NCBI GenBank assembly: GCA_030267565.1
Contig: BRXU01000010.1
Coordinates: 678,501 to 742,500 of the forward strand
Reading direction: 5' to 3'
DNA length: 64,000 nt
Source: Pleodorina starrii
Lineage: Eukaryota; Chlorophyta; Chlorophyceae; Chlamydomonadales; Volvocaceae
Under the pieces are notes generated by a model, which did not search any database, was not told the DNA's origin, and saw only the letters and a program-made list of their open reading frames with translations. Below are positions 1 to 10,256 of this stretch, piece by piece. A program made the position numbers and the translations under genes. Position 1 is the first letter of the stretch. Every line of letters starts with the position of its first letter.

Positions 1-187
1 CAGCCCGTCGCTCGGCCGCACTATGTGGCGAGCTCAGAACGTTCCTGGTATCGTACAGTGACGACCCTTGACCCTACTCCAACCACACAATGTTTTGGCA
101 TTGCAAGGTTTACTTTTTCCTAACCTTTTATAGAACACATACGCTTTGTTATCTGGCCCTAAGGCCTTACTGGAAAAATTGCCGACG
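1..187. repeat. Partial copy of dispersed ~1-kb repeat R
   Basis: This stretch matches 6707-6893 base for base apart from about two substitutions, and more loosely 30258-30446. It is cut by the window start and stops exactly where the inverted-repeat transposon begins at 188. The same segment therefore lies on both sides of that transposon in direct orientation. Too long for a normal target-site duplication. Confidence 0.8.
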
Positions 188-564
188 GGGAGAGCATATA
201 CCAAAAATTCGACTAGGGAAAATTTTCCGCACTTCTTGGAAAATGTTTGACCTCTAACCTATGGTGTTGTAATCTTTAAGGTTATTCATTCCAACGCAAA
301 GGCATTCAAAATCCGCGTGTCCCCCAAGCGACGCCAGGCCCATTCGACGTACAAAGAGACCAAGTCGCAATTTTTCGCGGCTGACGCTTATAAACGTTGA
401 TTGTTACAACAGTCAGTGTGCCTTTGATATTATTACAAATGGCAGCAAAGGTGCTGGACGAAACGGTCTTCTAAGGAAAAAGCGGTCGTGCTGCCCCACA
501 GAAGAGTTCCAAGGAAGGCCAGGCACGGTTCAGCATTGCAAGCCATTGCCACTGGCTGTATGCC

Positions 565-3500
565 TTACAACATGCAGTCGTGTCTGCGTGACTCATACTC
601 CGCGCCCCGAGTCTCACCACAGCCCTTCCGCTTGCGGCCACTGAGCTGTTTTGGCCGTTCGGTCGCCGAGCGGCATGGCCCGTCCGGCTGGCCGCTGCGT
701 TGCATGATCGCAAGGGGCTGGCCAGCCAGGGCGGGATCGTTCTGTAACGGCGCGAGAGGGGTGCGACTGCCCTGCTGCATCACCGCAGCCCCCACATCTG
801 GGCCGGAAACCAGCGTGGCACCCAGGACGTTGCGGGGTGCGGTCGCTGCCTGGTCCTCCATAAAGGCGTCCAGTGCACGGCGTATGACAGAGTCGCGCCC
901 CGGTAGCCGTGAGCTGCAACCCGGCCTGTTGCCTACCCTGGCCCAGTCCCCCAGCTTGTTGTGGCTGATCGTGTTTCGCCACTCGATACACGCGCTGCTG
1001 CCATCACCACCTGCAAACATCGCCTCCAGGCACACCGTTGCTCTAGCCCTGCAGCAAACCCCTCCCCATAGTCTCACTGTCCCGCCTGCGTCACTTGCAT
1101 TAGCGGCCCTTTCACACCCCAGCCACATCGACCTAATGACTGTAGCCCAGCTCACCGATGAGGCGCTCGAAGTAAGGAAACAGCGGACCCTCAACCTGTG
1201 AGAGATGCTTGATTGTGCATGTGGGGTCACGCTCCCGCAGCTGTGCCATCACTGCCGCGAGGCGCCTCGCCCAGCTGAGCGCCTCTGGGGCCGAGCGTCC
1301 GCCACGCCCCCACACGCCCTCGGCCTCAGCCTCATAGTGGTACGGGCCGTCTCCGCTGCCTCCGTCACAGGGTGGCTATCTTAAGATATGAATATATATT
1401 CCGGGGAAAATTTTGGAAATCTGAAGATACTTTTGCCGTGCAAAAAGCTGAAGGTTTAGATAATCCGGCCTTACAGGTGGGCATGATATCTCCAGGGGCC
1501 GTGTTTAGCCGGGAAAATCCCCTCCTAGACAGATCCTGACAGATACTCTCAGCGCTTCTGAGCCAGGAGTATCTCCGGCCGTAGATACTCGGCAAAATAA
1601 GATAGCCACCCTGCTCCGTCAATCGCTTCGCCATCGTCCTCGTCGAGCACCGGGCTGGGCGGCGGCCGGGTCGGCGCCTGCTGCTGCAGCGGCTGACGGG
1701 CCATGGGCGAAGCGGCCTGCAGACGGGGCCCGGCGGGCGCCTGCGCCATGAGCCCACCGAGCACCCGTGCTGGGCTCTGCAAGCCGCCCGGGCTGGGCGG
1801 CGGCCGGGTCGGCGCCTGCTGCGGCAGCGGCTGACGGGCCATGGGTGAAGCGGCCTGCAGACGGGGCCCGGCGGGCGCCTGCGCCATGAGCCCACCGAGC
1901 ACCCGTGCTGGGCTCTGCAAGCCGCCCGGGCTGGGCGGCGGCCGGGTCGGCGCCTGCTGCGGGAGCGGCTGACGGGCCATTGGCGAAGCGGCCTGCAGAT
2001 GGGGCCCGGCGGGCGCCTGCGCCATGAGCCCACCGAGCACCCGTGCTGGGCTCTGCAAGCCGCCCGGGCTGGGCGGCGGCCGGGTCGGCGCCTGCTGCGG
2101 CAGCGGCTGACGGGCCATTGGCGAAGCGGCCTGCAGATGGGGCCCGGCGGGCGCCTGCGCCATGAGCCCACCGAGCACCCGTGCTGGGCTCTGCAAGCCG
2201 CCCGGGCTGGGCGGCGGCCGGGGTGGCGCATGCTGCTGCAGCGGCTGACGGGCCATTGGCGAAGCGGCCTGCAGATGGGGCCCGGCGGGCGCGGTAGGTG
2301 AGACTCCACCGAGGCCCTGGGTTGGACTCTGCAAGACGGCCGGGCTGGGCAGCGGCCGCAGCGGGTACTGCTGCAGCTGCTGCTGGCGCGCGACTGGCGA
2401 CTCGGGCTGGTGCTGGGGCCTGGCGTGGGCTTGCCCGCCCGCTGCCATTGCAGCAGCACATGGGACTGGCGGCCGACGAAGAAGCGGCCGGATGGGCTGG
2501 TTCAGAGGCTCCAGTTGCTCGAGCAATTCACCGGCTCGCTGGATCCGCTGCTTGCGGAAGCTGTCCAGCCAGCATGTGGCAATCTGGGCCATGAAGCCTG
2601 CACCATGCAGTGGCAGAGGGGTTTATTGCAGGGCGGCATATGCCAGCCAAAATGCGCATTCAAGCAAACCCCGCACTGCCCGATCACACACCTGCCATTT
2701 TGGCCTGCACTTCCACCGCTTCGGGGGATCCGCGATCGCGGATCGCGTCCGCGGCCGTCCGCAGCAGCGAGGAGCTGTTGTGACCGAGCGTGTTGACCAG
2801 CCGCTGGATGGACACCGTCCGGCCAAACAAGAGCACCTCCTTCAGCACACTGATGGCGGACTCCTGCCGGGATCACCATGCAACTCGGCATGGCTTTTAG
2901 GGACAGATCACACCGCACGGAAGTCCCGCTACCTTAAGTGCTGCAAGGTCCAGGCTATACCCGCCCACCCCTTGCCTTTCTGTACGAACCTGTGTGCACT
3001 TCCACGCGGCGGAAGGCAGGTGCGGAAACACCCGTGCGAACAGGGGGACGATCGTCATGTGGTTGGCCTGAATGTAGCTGCCAACCAGGGGAAAGTAGAA
3101 AGGGTTGAACACCGGCTTGAGCTTGGCGGCATTACCAGATGCTGGAGCTGGCACCTCCACCTTCGCCGACACCTGTACATCAAGGGCGGGACAACCCGGT
3201 GCTTGGAGAATGCACGGCACGGAACGTGGCATTCGCGTCACAGTGAACGGCGCGTACCCTACCTGGAAGGGGTACAGCTTCAGGTGCAGATCCCAGAAAC
3301 CGGTTACGCTTGACCTGGCGCGCCTCACACGGAGGTAGAACACAGGCATCCCGCTGGGACCATGAGGCACGCCCGCCAAAGGGAACACCAAGTCCACACC
3401 AGCCTCAAAGAACGCCGCCCTGGCCGCCTGTAAGCAGTAAAGGCTTATCCCGCGGATGCTCAGGAGCCAGGCTTACACTCCCCCCCCTTAGAGTGAGCCG

Positions 3501-6318
3501 TCCTCGGCGTCCATGCATGGGGCCTCCCCACCCTCGCAAGGGTTTTACCCGATAGCCATGCGCTTTGACCAGGGATCGAACCGGCGACCTCCCGGGCACG
3601 AGGTCGTACGGCATAGGTCTCGATACCAATTGTAAGCAGTAAAGGCTTATCCCGCGGATGCTCAGGAGCCAGGCTTACACCGCCTCCGCAGCTTCGTCCT
3701 CGCAGCCCGGCTGCACGACAGCGTCTGCAACTCCATCCGGTGCCGGTGGGAGCTCGGGGGGCGGCTCCATCAGCTCGTCTCCATCGTCTGTGCCACCCGT
3801 GCCGCCGCCGCCATCCTCAGAGCCGCCTGGGCGTGGCAAGGAAATCCCCAGGGTTACAAAAGGAAGGCGGGGTCCGACCAACACTAAGGCCACAGCCCCC
3901 ATTCTCAAAGGCACCCTCTTCCGTCACCCCGTTACTTACAATCCTGGGTTCTCGCCTCGGCCTCGTTCTGGGCAATGCCTGCATATCATGGGGGCAATGT
4001 ATGAGGCTTCGACCTGAAACCGTTGCCTAACACACACCCGTTGCACCTTGTCATCACTTACGGAGAGCGGTCTTCTGGTTGGCAAGGCGACTGCTCGACG
4101 TGATGAGCGGGACTTGGTAGTCCTCATTGCCGATCCGGAACTCCTTGGTGGCGGATAGAAAGCTGACCAGCGCAAGCCCGTACAGCTCCGCCGCGGCGAG
4201 GTTGGCGATCTGGCGGATTTGCTGCAGGCCGCGGAACGCGAGCCACTTGCCGGGCCCGGCCTGGTGCTGTGGGTCCAGCTTCGGCCGGAAAGGGGTGCCC
4301 CGGATGGTGTTCGCGGCAGCCTTTGCGTGATGCGAACTGCACAACGGGCACAGTCGGGTACCGGGATGCGGGTTGCACGACAGAGGGTGGGGTCACGGCG
4401 CAGGCCACTTGCCAAAGGGATGGTCCCACGGACGGCAAGAAAAGCCCGGTGTCGGGCCGTGAGCACGCAGTATCGCGCCAAGACCTCACCTGTCTATCAG
4501 ATGCGGGATGTACGGCTCGCCATTTTGTGTCTGAGGCCAGCGGCGACCCTCCAGCAGGCAGCCCGACACGTCCGTTAGGTACACGGCCGGTGTGACCCCG
4601 TTGTTGGCCCTGATGATGGGGGCCACCACCTCGGACCCGTGGTCAGACGTGGTCCAGCTGCACCGCAGGGACTGACGGCCGGGGGCTCCTGCGAGTTTTG
4701 CAGTTTGGAGAAGGATGGGAGGGGGGCGGTCGCGCACGTGGGGGCCCATAAGTGTGTCTGCTTTGTCGATGGCAGTTAGTGCCCAGGTCCACTTCGCTTA
4801 ACATCTACGCATCCCCTGGTCGCGAACTTACCATCCACGGCGCCAAAGCCCTCCATTGTGCGCTTGACGAACTTCAAAGTGTGCTCCTGCGTGGCAGCCT
4901 CGGCGACGCCGATCACGGCGATGGCAGGGGTCGCGCTCCACATTGTGTGAGCAGGCCCCGTGTCCGTCGGCGGCTTCACCAGAACCTCCACCTCGTCCTC
5001 CAGGTAGGCCATCGGGTCGCCGCACGGACGGCTGCAGGCGCCTGACATGGGTGTGGGGGTTGGCAGGGGGTTGGCGGGATGAGTGTGCAGGGTGGTGAAA
5101 GAAAACCCGCGGAAGTGAGCGAGACCATCGGGAGGGGGGAAGGTGCTACAAGCGGCCGAACTTGGCAGGAGTCGGGTAAAGTATACCAAACGCCGACTGG
5201 TGTACCTTGGCCCACAAACCTACCTGGGGGCTCCCTGCGTGGCTCTGGCCAGACGGGGACGCAGGCGATCTGTACGAGCGGCTTCTTGTCGCCGGGGTAC
5301 AGGGGACGGACGACTGCAGAGGTGGTGTCGAAGTGAACACCGATGGCACACGCCTCGGCCATCCCGGTAATGGCTACGCTACTGGCGTACTCCATTAGAT
5401 GGAGGGAGAAGGTGTGCGTCGATGCAGCCGCGCCGTCCGAGTCAGCCTCCCAATCGAAGTGCCGGATGCAGCCAAATCCGGCTGCCGCGGCGCCGTACCG
5501 CTCCACGGCGTGCTGCTTCTGCTCCTCCTCGCTGATCCGCACGCCCACCACGGGGTCGGAATCCCGGACATACAGCGCGTCCTCGGCGCCCTGCTTAATC
5601 AACCTGGCCTGCGGAGGATGGGAGGGGGTTTGTTGGCGAAGGAGTCAGCGTAGACTGATGCAGAGCGGTGCTGAACGAAAAGTGGATGGGTATGCCATCC
5701 ACCTGCCCACGAACCAGCACGGAACGGACAAGGTCCGTCCAGTACACAAAGGTGGACGCCATGGTGGGACAGCCATACTCGGGGAGCAGGGGGCAGGTCC
5801 ACATGATGTCCAGGGCGCTTTTGTGGACATTGCGGCCGATGGATCCCACATCCACGTCGCCGGCTGTGAGGGCCGAGAGGCAACGAGGTAAGGGGTGGGG
5901 TCGCGTGCGCCGGCGGCGAGTGTGGAAGCGCACGTCAAGGGGTTCATATGGTCTGCAGGTTGGACCACTCACACTCAGTGATTTGATGGAGCTCCTGGGC
6001 AGAGAAAGTGGCTGTCCGCTCCTTCTTGGCGCCCGTCCTCTCCGTTATTTGGAGCACGTCAGTGCGCACCACAGCCGCGAAGGCCGGAGCGACATCAATA
6101 AACGCCCGAATGCATTCGGCCCTGAATTTGTCCCGCGCCGCTGCGGACTTGTAGGAAATGCAGAACGACTGGGGCATGTACTGGCCGGGGGTCGGCCATG
6201 CCCCGAAGGCCGCATTGAACTGAAACAGCTCATGAATCTCACTAGGCTCGATATAAAGAGTGAACTTGGGACTACCCCTGGGCGCAGGCTCGCCGCGCAG
6301 AGTAAACCTAAAGTCCAT
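565..6318 (-). CDS. Unknown ten-exon transposon-borne gene, broken by two insertions
   Basis: I do not recognise the product. Exons (minus strand): 5973-6318 (ATG at 6318), 5703-5863, 5224-5608, 4832-5041, 4490-4688, 4062-4336, 2933-3826, 2692-2863, 1156-2597, 565-1010 (stop TAA). Every junction has GT..AG ends and the phases agree across all nine introns. Exon 7 is interrupted by the TRIM, whose LTR supplies an early stop. Exon 9 is interrupted by the MITE, which supplies another. Leaving out each insertion with one target-duplication copy keeps the frame open for about 1339 codons. Visible parts are an N-terminal globular-looking region rich in aromatic and charged residues, an acidic Gly/Pro linker near the TRIM, a helical Leu/Arg-rich segment, five 46-residue Pro/Gln/Ala repeats, and a basic C-terminus. 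As it stands it probably yields truncated protein. Exon calls are inference from splice sites. Confidence 0.6.
1368..1613. mobile_element. hAT-type MITE, copy 1, inside exon 9 of the transposon gene
   Basis: The 246-bp element begins CAGGGTGGCTATCTT and ends with the exact inverse AAGATAGCCACCCTG. It is flanked by a perfect 8-bp duplication, ctccgtca (1360-1367 and 1614-1621). Eight-bp duplications and CAGGG ends are typical of the hAT superfamily. There is no coding capacity. On the minus strand it adds about 20 codons and a stop (at 1549) to the interrupted gene. A second copy lies at 36437-36690. Confidence 0.85.
1651..2340 (-). repeat. 138-bp coding tandem repeat, about 5 units
   Basis: Units start near 1651, 1789, 1927, 2065 and 2203 with a 138-bp period, that is 46 codons in the minus-strand frame. 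Each unit encodes a Pro/Gln/Ala-rich block containing GGLQSPARVLGG and QAASPMARQPL. The first three or four units differ at only a few bases; the one nearest 2340 is more diverged. The period is a multiple of three, so unit gain or loss keeps the frame. Confidence 0.9.
3429..3679 (-). mobile_element. TRIM (miniature LTR retrotransposon), copy 1
   Basis: Two 49-bp direct terminal repeats (3429-3477 and 3631-3679) start TG and end CA on the element strand and bracket about 150 bp. Read on the minus strand, the inner edge of the first repeat is followed by TTGGTATCGAGACC, which resembles a plant-type initiator-Met-tRNA primer binding site. A G-rich polypurine tract comes just before the second repeat. 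A 5-bp target duplication, ccgcc, flanks it (3424-3428 and 3680-3684). No coding capacity. It interrupts exon 7 of the transposon gene and its LTR provides an in-frame TAA. Confidence 0.85.
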
Positions 6319-6625
6319 GACCGGCCTTGGGCTACGTTGACCGGCGCACCATCCTTAGAGCGCAGCCAGCAGACAATTTCAAAATTATTCCTAGTGTCCT
6401 ATTAAAACGCTGCGGAAAGGCATGTTCGGGCCGGGAAGTAGTGGCCGGGTGTCGTGCACCGTTTCCGTGCAACTTGACTCGCGGCCGTGTGCCCGCGGGG
6501 GCAAAGACAATGTGGAAAGGCTCAGAGTGTTAGAAACTGTTGATCTAAGAGCGTTGACTTTATTATTTTGTGGTGCTTTACGGAAAAATTTCACTGTGGA
6601 AAATTTTTGATACATACTCTCCCGT

Positions 6626-7612
6626 GGCACCATCCATAGAAAGCAGCACCAACCCCTCAGCTCCGGCCTAAGATATCGCGTGCAACCCACATGTAAGCCT
6701 GCTGCGCAGCCCGTCGCTCGGCCGCACTATGTGGCGAGCTCAGAACGTTCCTGGTATCGTACAGTGACGACCCTTGACCCTACTCCAACCACACAATGTT
6801 TCGGCATTGCAAGGTTTACTTTTTCCTAACCTTTTATAGAACACATACGCTTTGTTATCTGGCCCTGAGGCCTTACTGGAAAAATTGCCGACGTGACCTC
6901 GATGTTGAAAGGAGCACCGAATCAGCTATTATTTAGCCCAAACAAAAGCTGTCGTGATGCAAACGACAAATGCGGTTGGCATTTTTAGTGGTGGATGACA
7001 TGACAGGAGGTGCACCACGGTGCACTCGGCAAAGCAACCTGCCAGGACAGTGCAACTTGACACACCCAAGCCAAAGGATACAATATAGTATAGTTCTGTA
7101 TATTCTGTCCCCTCTTGTTCATTGATTTGCGCGTACAGGAACGAGGAAGGTTAATAGCCATCCAGGTGTTTGGAGGCGACTTTTGTATATCAAAGCGAGC
7201 ATGTTAGGGTAGTAAAATGTTAAAGGTGCGCATTTAAGCCGCTTGTCTGAAAGGCAAGCTTGACAAAGGTTACAGTTGCTCCCGGTAGCTGCACGGCAGT
7301 TTAACGCTTCAACCGTACAGCCAATTCGGGCTCACAATGCACAACTGAGAGTGCTGTGATGGGGACGCGTTTGTCATCGAAGGCGCCTTGAGGGGGGTCG
7401 GTATCCCCATCTCGGACTACGTGGATGGGGGACATATTCCCATCTTGGCTTGGAAAGAGGGCACCCCAAACTCCATCTGAGATAAGTACGCAGGGGGCGC
7501 AGCATACATCTTAGACAAGAAATAACAAGCCGTCGAAGCCATCCAAAATGAACTTTTTGTTCATCTTGGAGACCAACCACATGACCCCCCTACCCCCATC
7601 TTATTACCCTCC
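6626..7612. repeat. Dispersed repeat R, full-length copy
   Basis: About 985 bp that aligns, with scattered changes and small gaps, to 30182-31168. Shared landmarks are the opening caccatccatag, the block at 6707-6893 (also at 1-187), a block around ggtggatgacatgacagg, and a 3' portion with several spaced ccatctt motifs. No open frame is conserved between copies and no terminal repeats are obvious, so the class is unknown (non-autonomous element likely). Confidence 0.8.
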
Positions 7613-8369
7613 GTGCCGACGACCTCGGCAATATAGCATGTGATATTCCTGTCTTTGTTCAATTTATACTGATTGCTGTGCACTTTCAACTATACTTACG
7701 GTTGCTGTCTGTGTGTTGTCTGTGGTTTATATCGCGCCAAACTAGATTTGACAAGCTGATGCAGCCGGAATTGCGCGTATAGGCCTAGTGTACTTTGTCT
7801 TCTGTTTGATACTAGGCATCTTCGTCGGACTGTATTTGATATTCCTACTTATCGGTGCGCCGCCAAGCAACTGCGCTGCTGGCCGGTTGCGACTGCGTCT
7901 TCTCCGTCACTGCGTCGTTAAGGTCCAGCACCCATGACCGTCAAGCGGTCGGTATTCTGGAGCATCGGATCTGTCACCTAAAGCAGGTAAGGATATCTTC
8001 GTCTAGTGCTGTGGCGATCCGATGTCTGATTTCCCCTGTCTATTGGGTTAGGGCTCCTGCTGACATATTAATATCAATTCCCAACATGTGTGCAGGCTGG
8101 AAAAGCGACGGGCTTCTGGCTCTTCCTCAAGTCAAGATGGTAGCGGTCGCTGGGGCTACGACGACAAGTTGGGTGCTGGCCTTCCTCGGCAGGTCTCTAA
8201 TCTACAATACGCATCATCTGCAAGACACCAGCGCCCCAGCGTCGCCCTCCCGCCCAAGGCCGCCGCTTCCGTGTGTCGACCATGAAGCAGGTGTCTGGCG
8301 ACCAGCAGGCGGCCGACCAGCCTGCTGTAGCGCCAGCTACGGCTCCGGGCAGCACATCCCTTAAGGTTC
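7613..8369. other. Intergenic, no gene supported
   Basis: Between repeat R and the foldback element I find no exon chain with convincing phases. A GT donor-like site at about 7986 and an AG near 8095 might mark an exon belonging to the disrupted reading frame seen in the foldback arm, but this cannot be supported further. Confidence 0.4.
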
Positions 8370-10256
8370 CACAGCTTAAGGGACGCAACACCGTTGCCGT
8401 GTCAGCGGCCAATGAGCCCGACGTCAACCAGAAGCAGCAGCGAAGCAGCAGCGGCTCCAAGAGGACGAGCAGCAGGCCCAACCTCAACCGGATACGATGG
8501 CGCTTCCACAGCAGCCGATGCCACCGCACGCAGCGGTCTTGCCAAACCCCTCAGCTGCCGCAGCCACAGCCTCATCCACACGAATCCCAGGACAATGACG
8601 ACGATTACCCCTCCCTCGACGAAATCCAAGCGATTGTGGCACGTCACAATCAGCCAGCTTCAGATGACAAGATGGCAGCCTTAGGTAGGATGGTTCTCGG
8701 GTTAGTTCGTCATTGCGTGCGGGTAGGGCTTGTGGTGTATGCGCACTGAAGTGCTCCGACTCGGGACAAGCGCGTGCAGTTGAAGACCTAACAAGACCTA
8801 ATAATGCAATTGCGTATAGGGCCGGGGTTCTTGCATGTTAAACATGGCCGGGGTTCTTGCATGTTAAACATGTCACACGTGGGCCGGGGTTCTTGCATGT
8901 TGAACATGTCGCATGTGGCTAGGAGGGGCGGTCCAAGTGTCTGGTGGATGGGAGGGGCAGCCCCAACCATTCCCCAGGACTCCTCGCACTCCCTCCTCTC
9001 ATCCTGCTCACACATAGCCTCTTCCAACTCACACATGGCTCTTAGGGTTTAGCCTCTTCCAAGCCTTAGCCTCTTCCAACTCACACATGGCTTAATTTCT
9101 TGCACCCGATGCTACCATCTCTTCTGTTTTGTCTAAGCCAGCCACCCCGCCAAATCACATTCGACTAAAAGCAAACCTCGGGCAATCACCGGCGGGTTTT
9201 TGTGCAGTACACCGCCGCTATGTAATCTGCAGCGCCTGAGGCATGCCCGATTGACACAATACTGACATTGGTGCTCCACACTGTCAGCAGCACCGGGCAG
9301 TAGGCGCCATACGCCGCAGCCGGCCCTCCAGCAGCAGGCTGTTGGACCGCTGAGCCGCCACACTGCGGTGTATGGCGCCTACTGCCCGGTGCTGCTGACG
9401 GAGTGGAGCGCCAATGTCAACATTATGCCAATCGGGCATGCCTCAGGCGCTGCAGATTACATAGCGGCGTACTTCACAAAACCCCGCCGGTGATTGCCCG
9501 AGGTTTGCTTTTAGTCGAATGTGATTTGGCGGGGTGCGTGGCTGGCTTCGACAAAACAGAAGAGGTGGTCGCATTGGGTGCAAGAAATTAAGCCATGTGT
9601 GAGTTGGAAGAGGCTGAGGCTTGGAAGAGGCTAAACCCTAAGAGCCATGTGTGAGTTGGAAGAGGCTATGTGTGAGCAGGATGAGAGGAGGGAGTGCGAG
9701 GAGTCCTGGGGAATGGTTGGGGCTGCCCCTCCCACCAGACACTTGGACCGCCCCTCCTAGCCACATGCGACATGTTTAACATGCAAGAACCCCGGCCCTA
9801 TACGCAATTGCATTATTATGTCTTGTTAGGTCTTCAACTGCACACACTTGTCCCGAGTCGGAACCCTTCAGTGCGCATACACCACAAGCCCTACCCGCAC
9901 GCAATGATGACCTAACCCGAGAACCATCCTACCTAAGGCCGCCATCTTGTTATCTGAAGCTGGCTGATTGTGACGTGCCACAATCGCTTCGATTTCGTCG
10001 AGGGAGGGGTAATCGTCGTCATCGTCCTGGGATTCGTGTGGCTGCGGCTGTGGTTGTGGCAGCTGAGGGGCTTGCTTGGCAAGACCGCTGCACACGGTGG
10101 TGTCGGCTGCTGTCGAAGCGCCATCGTATCCGGTTGAGGTTGGGCCTGCTGCTCGTCCTCTTGGAGCCGCTGCTGCTTCACTGCTGCTTCTGGTTGACGT
10201 CGGGCTCAATGGCCGCTGACACGGCAACGGTGTCGCGTCCCTTAAGCTGTGCAGCA
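8370..10256. mobile_element. Foldback element: two ~0.9-kb inverted arms with Helitron-Rep-like remnants
   Basis: The left arm (about 8370-9322) and right arm (about 9363-10256) are inverted copies around a ~40-bp centre. Arm-end sequence at 8365-8410 is the reverse complement of 10215-10256, and the sequence beside the centre (ggcagtaggcgccatac) is mirrored at 9363-9390. On the plus strand at about 9370-9492 a short frame reads EWSANVNIMPIGHASGAADY followed by an IAAYFTK-like block ending at a stop. That pattern is reminiscent of the Helitron replication-initiator region, and the mirrored arm carries a more decayed version. Each arm also has a longer frame with a Pro/Gln-rich part and a DDDYPSLDEIEAIV block, open as one frame only in the right arm. 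It may be a decayed Helitron inverted on itself or a foldback transposon. Confidence 0.6.
8821..8908 (+). repeat. 26-bp triplication private to the left foldback arm
   Basis: The unit gccggggttcttgcatgtta (plus aacatg) occurs at 8821-8846, 8847-8872 and, with one change, 8883-8908. The right arm has one copy (reverse complement near 9772-9797), so the expansion followed arm formation. Confidence 0.9.

Larger units (their letters stand above)
188..6623 (-). mobile_element. Candidate DNA transposon with imperfect terminal inverted repeats
   Basis: The left end reads GGGAGAGCATATACCAAAAA and the right end, read inward on the minus strand, reads GGGAGAGTATGTATCAAAAA. Weaker matching continues about 25 bases further, to a shared TTTTCCG block. 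The pair encloses a single minus-strand gene (565-6318) that leaves short flanks to each end, as expected of a cut-and-paste element. No short target-site duplication is visible: the flanks are instead copies of repeat R. The superfamily is not recognised; the ends are not CACTA, and no DDE signature was identified by eye in the protein. The element has itself been hit by a TRIM (3429-3679) and a hAT-like MITE (1368-1613). It could instead be a host gene that happens to lie between inverted repeats, which I consider less likely. Confidence 0.55.

Noticed and set aside
488..1201. Plus-strand 237-aa open frame
   Set aside because: Antisense to exons 9-10 of the minus-strand gene; no motif and composition is that of a shadow frame.
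188..6623. Classifying the element as CACTA, MULE, piggyBac or Helitron
   Set aside because: The ends, lack of a clear target duplication and absence of a recognisable transposase do not fit any of these by eye.
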